From Methylococcaceae bacterium (GTDB lineage Bacteria > Pseudomonadota > Gammaproteobacteria > Methylococcales > Methylomonadaceae), in contig SXIP01000183.1 in assembly GCA_005772825.1 (NCBI GenBank), forward strand, positions 1-63,307: a stretch of 63,307 nt of DNA. The letters are read 5' to 3'. The translations under genes were made by a program, and so were the position numbers. The notes below the pieces were generated by a model, which had not been told where the DNA came from, made no database searches, and saw nothing but the letters and a program-made list of their open reading frames with translations. Shown one piece after another: positions 60,377 through 63,307 of this stretch; position 1 is the first letter of the stretch; each line of letters begins with the position of its first letter.

Positions 60377-63185
60377 AATTTAGCTCCATGGCTTGTGAAA
60401 CACTGATTTCCCCTGCTTCCAGAAGGCGCAACACTTCGTCCAGATCGGCCATTTCAGGTGGTGACGGTGGCAAGGTGTCGAATTGTTGAATTGCGGGCTC
60501 GGTAGCCGTAGCCGCTTGTCCGCTTTCCCGTTGCCAAAATTCGGCTTCGCGGTTGACCGGCGCCGCGGCCCGTCGCCGCTCAATGACATCGCGCAAACGG
60601 CGGCTGCGTTGTTTGGCCTCATCGGCGCGTCCGTCCGTCGCTGTTGGCGGGGCAGTTCCCGCGACGCCGTGTTCACGCACCATATACGCGGCTAATTCCC
60701 GGACAGTGGCATAATTGAAAAGCGCGGTGCTTTTAAGGTCGATGCCGAAAGCCGAATTGATGCGCCGCACCAATTCCACGCTCAGGATGGAGTCCGCCCC
60801 GTGATCGGCAAAGCTGTCGTCCAGGCCCAATTCATCGGCTTCCAAGCGCAAGGTATCGGCGATCAGTGATTGCAGGGCCGGTTCCAACCCGGAAGAAGCG
60901 CTTCCTCCGGTCAATGCGGATGTGACCTGGGTTCTTGTAGCTTGCGGCGATTCCGTTATGTCAGGCAGGGTGGTTTGGCTTCGGGCGAAGGCATCGGCGA
61001 CGGCGATAATGACGCTTTGCAACGGATGTTCGCCGCCTGCCGCTAAGGGTAGGCCAAATTCGGCCGTTACCGTAAAGCCCGCTTCCGTCAGTGTGCCCAG
61101 CCAACGGCCAGGGTCTAGCAAAGGACCATGCGGACAGCGGCGCGGCGCATCGCGGTAAGCCCACCAACCGGGGGTCAGGCCAAAGGTCAGCGTGTTGATG
61201 TCCTGTCGGCTGGTGGCTTCGTTTAAAATCAGCAGGCCGCCGGGACACAACGCTTCCTTGATATTGGCTAGCACGGTTAACAAATCGGGTGTGGCGTGTA
61301 ACACATTGGCGGCAATGACAATGTCCACACTGCCCGGCGTTACGCCTTGTGGCGCAAAAGCCAGATTGACATCCAGGCGTCCCGTTTCCAGGCGGCTTCG
61401 TTCCGGATCCAGGCGTTCGGCGGTCGCATTGACCAGACCCATACTGAGATCGGTTATCCGGTAGCGCCACGCCGTCGAATCCGCTAAGGCTTGCAGGACA
61501 AAGCCGGTAGTGCCGCCTGTTCCGGTGCCCACTTCCAATAGCGACAATACCTTGTTTTCACGTTCTGCCGCTTGTACCGCCCCGGCAACTGCGGAGGCCA
61601 CGAGGGCTTGAAAATGATCAACCACCGGATTGCCGCGATACAAAGCCGCTACAGCCGCTTCACCATCGCCGAACAGCACCGCTGCCGCATCACGCCGCCC
61701 GGCAACAATATCAGCCAAGGCCAATAAACACGTTTCCAATAATGCCAACGTCGGTGCGGTTTCCGGTGCTTCGCTTTGCAGTTTTTGGTGTTGCTCCGCC
61801 AAAGTAGTTGCGCTGACGGCAAAACCTGTCGATTTGCCGGCGGCGTCACATAAACCTGCCCGCTGTAACAGTTCCGCCAGCGCCGCGATTAACGATTGAT
61901 AACCGGCCTTGGCATTGAGCATCCGGCTCAGATTAGGCGCATCCAATTGCCGTCCGACGACAAGCGATATGCCGGAATCCGCTAAGGCTAGCCATAGGCG
62001 TTCGGCAGCGTAACGATTCAGAATGTCTATCGCGGGATCGACGAAGCGGCTGCTGTCCTGTTGGGTTTGCCGTGCGGCTTGGGTTGCGGATGCCGCCAAC
62101 ACACCGCTAGGCTGGAAACGCCAGTATTCCGTACGCCGCAAATCCACGCCCATCGGCTGTAATAAATGGTCTGCGACACGCAATACCGCAACGCGCGGCA
62201 AGCCCACGGCGATGATCTGCTCCAGGGTTTCCAGACCTTCGCGGTCACGAATAGGCAGGACACCCAGTTTAGCCAATTGGGTTTGATGGCTTGCATCGGC
62301 GACCGCGCCGGTTTCGCCCCAAAATCCCCAGTCGAAAACATGTACCGGATATGGCAAGTGAGTAACGGCTGCATCAACGAAGGCGCTGGCGGCGGCATAC
62401 GCAGCCTGACCTGGGTTGGCGGTCAGAGCATTGCTGGACGAAAACAGCAATAAACCGCGCCGGGGTTGCAGGCACGAGGTTAAATTCGTTAAACCCAGGG
62501 TTTTGGGCGCCAGAACGTTTTGCAAGGTATCGGCATTCAAGCTGCTGATAGGCGCATCACCCATAACCAAGGCCGTATGTACCAGCCAATCGATAGGCCC
62601 CAAAGTTGCAATTACCGTGTCGATGCTGGCGGTTACGGCGACCTGATCGGCAAGATTGGTTTGCCGATAAATGGCTGGCCGGCCAGTGGCCTGTAATGTG
62701 GCGATGGCTTGTGCGGTGGCGGCGTTCGGGCTTGGACTTCTGCCCAAAAAGGCCACCGATACCCGTGCGCAAGTCGCCGCGTGCCGGGCAAGCAAACCGC
62801 CCAGGCCACCCGCACCGGCAATCAGAATCACCTCGCCGTCACGCCAGGGCGGCGTACCGGGCGGCAGTTCGACCGGCGCAAGGAAACGTTGCCATAACAC
62901 ACCGTGCCGCCAAGCGCGTTCAGGCGGAACAGCGTCATCGTAAGGAATTTCGGGCAGAGCACTTAACACCACATTGGGCAGCGGCAAGCCTTGGTCAAGA
63001 TCATCCCAAACCGAATTGGGCAGGCTTAAAGCGACCAAAGACCAGTCGGCGCGCTCGCGGGCGGCGGCCCGTAAGAAGGCGGCAACGGCGGCGGCGCAAG
63101 GGTCATCGGCGAACGCGTTACCGTCTGCGCTTCGGGCCAGTAATAACAGGGCAGGGGGACGGGGGACGCTTACAAGTGTAGGTTT
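60363..63185 (-). CDS. Trans-AT polyketide synthase PKS-A, 5'-truncated: KR fragment-cMT-ACP
   Basis: The frame is open from 63185 down to the stop at 60363 but contains no usable start at its head; the first candidate is TTG 63038. Homology to the KR2 region of PKS-B already exists at the very beginning (ALLLLARSADG against ILFAAWRDHAS), so the gene begins inside the structural half of a KR domain. Then follow the catalytic KR half (IAGAGGLGGLLARHA near 62800; FSSSNALTANPGQAAYAAAS), a C-methyltransferase (LEVGTGTGGTTGFV near 61520; TFGLTPGWWAYRD), an ACP (HGADSILSVEL, serine near 60789) and a helical tail (LDEVLRLLEAGEISVSQAM) that resembles a docking element. Its stop overlaps the SDR start. 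The KS and anything upstream are missing here. Confidence 0.85.
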   Translation of the reverse strand, partial: KPTLVSVPRPPALLLLARSADGNAFADDPCAAAVAAFLRAAARERADWSLVALSLPNSVWDDLDQGLPLPNVVLSALPEIPYDDAVPPERAWRHGVLWQRFLAPVELPPGTPPWRDGEVILIAGAGGLGGLLARHAATCARVSVAFLGRSPSPNAATAQAIATLQATGRPAIYRQTNLADQVAVTASIDTVIATLGPIDWLVHTALVMGDAPISSLNADTLQNVLAPKTLGLTNLTSCLQPRRGLLLFSSSNALTANPGQAAYAAASAFVDAAVTHLPYPVHVFDWGFWGETGAVADASHQTQLAKLGVLPIRDREGLETLEQIIAVGLPRVAVLRVADHLLQPMGVDLRRTEYWRFQPSGVLAASATQAARQTQQDSSRFVDPAIDILNRYAAERLWLALADSGISLVVGRQLDAPNLSRMLNAKAGYQSLIAALAELLQRAGLCDAAGKSTGFAVSATTLAEQHQKLQSEAPETAPTLALLETCLLALADIVAGRRDAAAVLFGDGEAAVAALYRGNPVVDHFQALVASAVAGAVQAAERENKVLSLLEVGTGTGGTTGFVLQALADSTAWRYRITDLSMGLVNATAERLDPERSRLETGRLDVNLAFAPQGVTPGSVDIVIAANVLHATPDLLTVLANIKEALCPGGLLILNEATSRQDINTLTFGLTPGWWAYRDAPRRCPHGPLLDPGRWLGTLTEAGFTVTAEFGLPLAAGGEHPLQSVIIAVADAFARSQTTLPDITESPQATRTQVTSALTGGSASSGLEPALQSLIADTLRLEADELGLDDSFADHGADSILSVELVRRINSAFGIDLKSTALFNYATVRELAAYMVREHGVAGTAPPTATDGRADEAKQRSRRLRDVIERRRAAAPVNREAEFWQRESGQAATATEPAIQQFDTLPPSPPEMADLDEVLRLLEAGEISVSQAMELNYADE

Positions 63186-63205
63186 TTAAATAAAAGTAGA
63201 CAAAA

Positions 63206-63279
63206 CAGGATGTTGAGATAAATTAACAGGTGTCAATACAAATTTTCACTGGAGGATATTGCCATGTCTCAACATCCTG
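63206..63279. repeat. 13-bp inverted repeat around the start of the right-edge ORF
   Basis: The sequence caggatgttgaga at 63206-63218 is the exact reverse complement of tctcaacatcctg at 63267-63279, 48 bp apart. The right copy covers codons 2-6 of the plus-strand ORF starting at 63264. In an mRNA that begins upstream of 63206 the arms would pair and tie up the first codons; a transcript starting between them would escape this. Confidence 0.6.
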
Positions 63280-63307
63280 AACTATCGCAATGGATCGATA
63301 CGGTTAC
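63264..63307 (+). CDS. Start of an unidentified gene, cut by the window edge
   Basis: ATG 63264 is preceded by ggagga (63251-63256) at good spacing and reads MSQHPELSQWIDTV to the window end. Fourteen residues are too few to name a family. Position, strong ribosome binding site, the inverted repeat over its first codons and the broken PKS gene on its left all suit a transposase of an inserted element, but this is only a guess. A divergent pathway gene is the alternative. Confidence 0.5.
   Translation, partial: MSQHPELSQWIDTV

Noticed and set aside
1-63307. CRISPR arrays, rRNA or tRNA genes
   Set aside because: No spaced direct-repeat series and no tRNA or rRNA signatures were found in the intergenic stretches.

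Overview
The window looks like chromosomal DNA of a gammaproteobacterium. The evidence is core genes of that type: ftsK, lpxB, gpsA next to secB and a YibN-like rhodanese, envC, ctpA, nhaD, ampG and a siroheme sulfite reductase beside a DUF934 gene. The overall character would suit a methanotroph-like relative, but nothing in the sequence proves the genus. The notable content is a trans-acyltransferase (trans-AT) polyketide synthase pathway in two blocks.

Left edge (1-4745): the 3' end of ftsK and an ERCC4/helix-hairpin-helix nuclease, then an accessory patch. The patch holds a REP-like palindrome that abuts a sulfotransferase gene lacking a start codon, an attC-like site with a small secreted protein just after it, a HicA toxin remnant, a PhyH-type dioxygenase, a phospholipase A2-like lipoprotein and a small membrane protein.

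Polyketide block 1 (4771-18743): on the minus strand, two free-standing acyltransferases and a phosphopantetheinyl transferase. Divergently on the plus strand are a UbiB/ADCK-type kinase, a PfaD-type enoylreductase, two tandem P450s, a complete beta-branching set (decarboxylating KS, HMG synthase, ECH1, ECH2, joined by ATGA overlaps) and a SAM methyltransferase.

Housekeeping interval (18923-39540): a lipoprotein, an M4 protease, lpxB, gpsA-secB-rhodanese, an ArsR-type regulator, envC-ctpA, sulfite reductase, nhaD, ampG, and a tripartite RND pump lying next to the megasynthase on the same strand.

Polyketide block 2 (39723-63185, minus strand): the transcription order is PKS-A, a dienoyl-reductase-like SDR, then PKS-B (6585 aa). 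PKS-A has lost its 5' part: [KR fragment]-cMT-ACP. PKS-B reads KS-cMT-ACP / KS-KR-ACP / KS-ACP-ACP-ACP*-ACP* / KS-DH-KR-cMT-ACP / KS0-ER-ACP-TE-ACPd. There is no AT domain in either protein, so the free-standing ATs of block 1 must load them. The free donor ACP expected in a beta-branching cassette is missing from block 1. An ACP with the donor-type motif is instead fused behind the thioesterase of PKS-B, which ties the two blocks into one pathway. The third module, with four carrier-like domains, is the likely beta-branch site. The last module pairs a KS lacking its HGTGT histidine with a cis enoylreductase. At the right edge PKS-A stops abruptly inside its KR domain, and a new plus-strand ORF begins about 80 bp further on.
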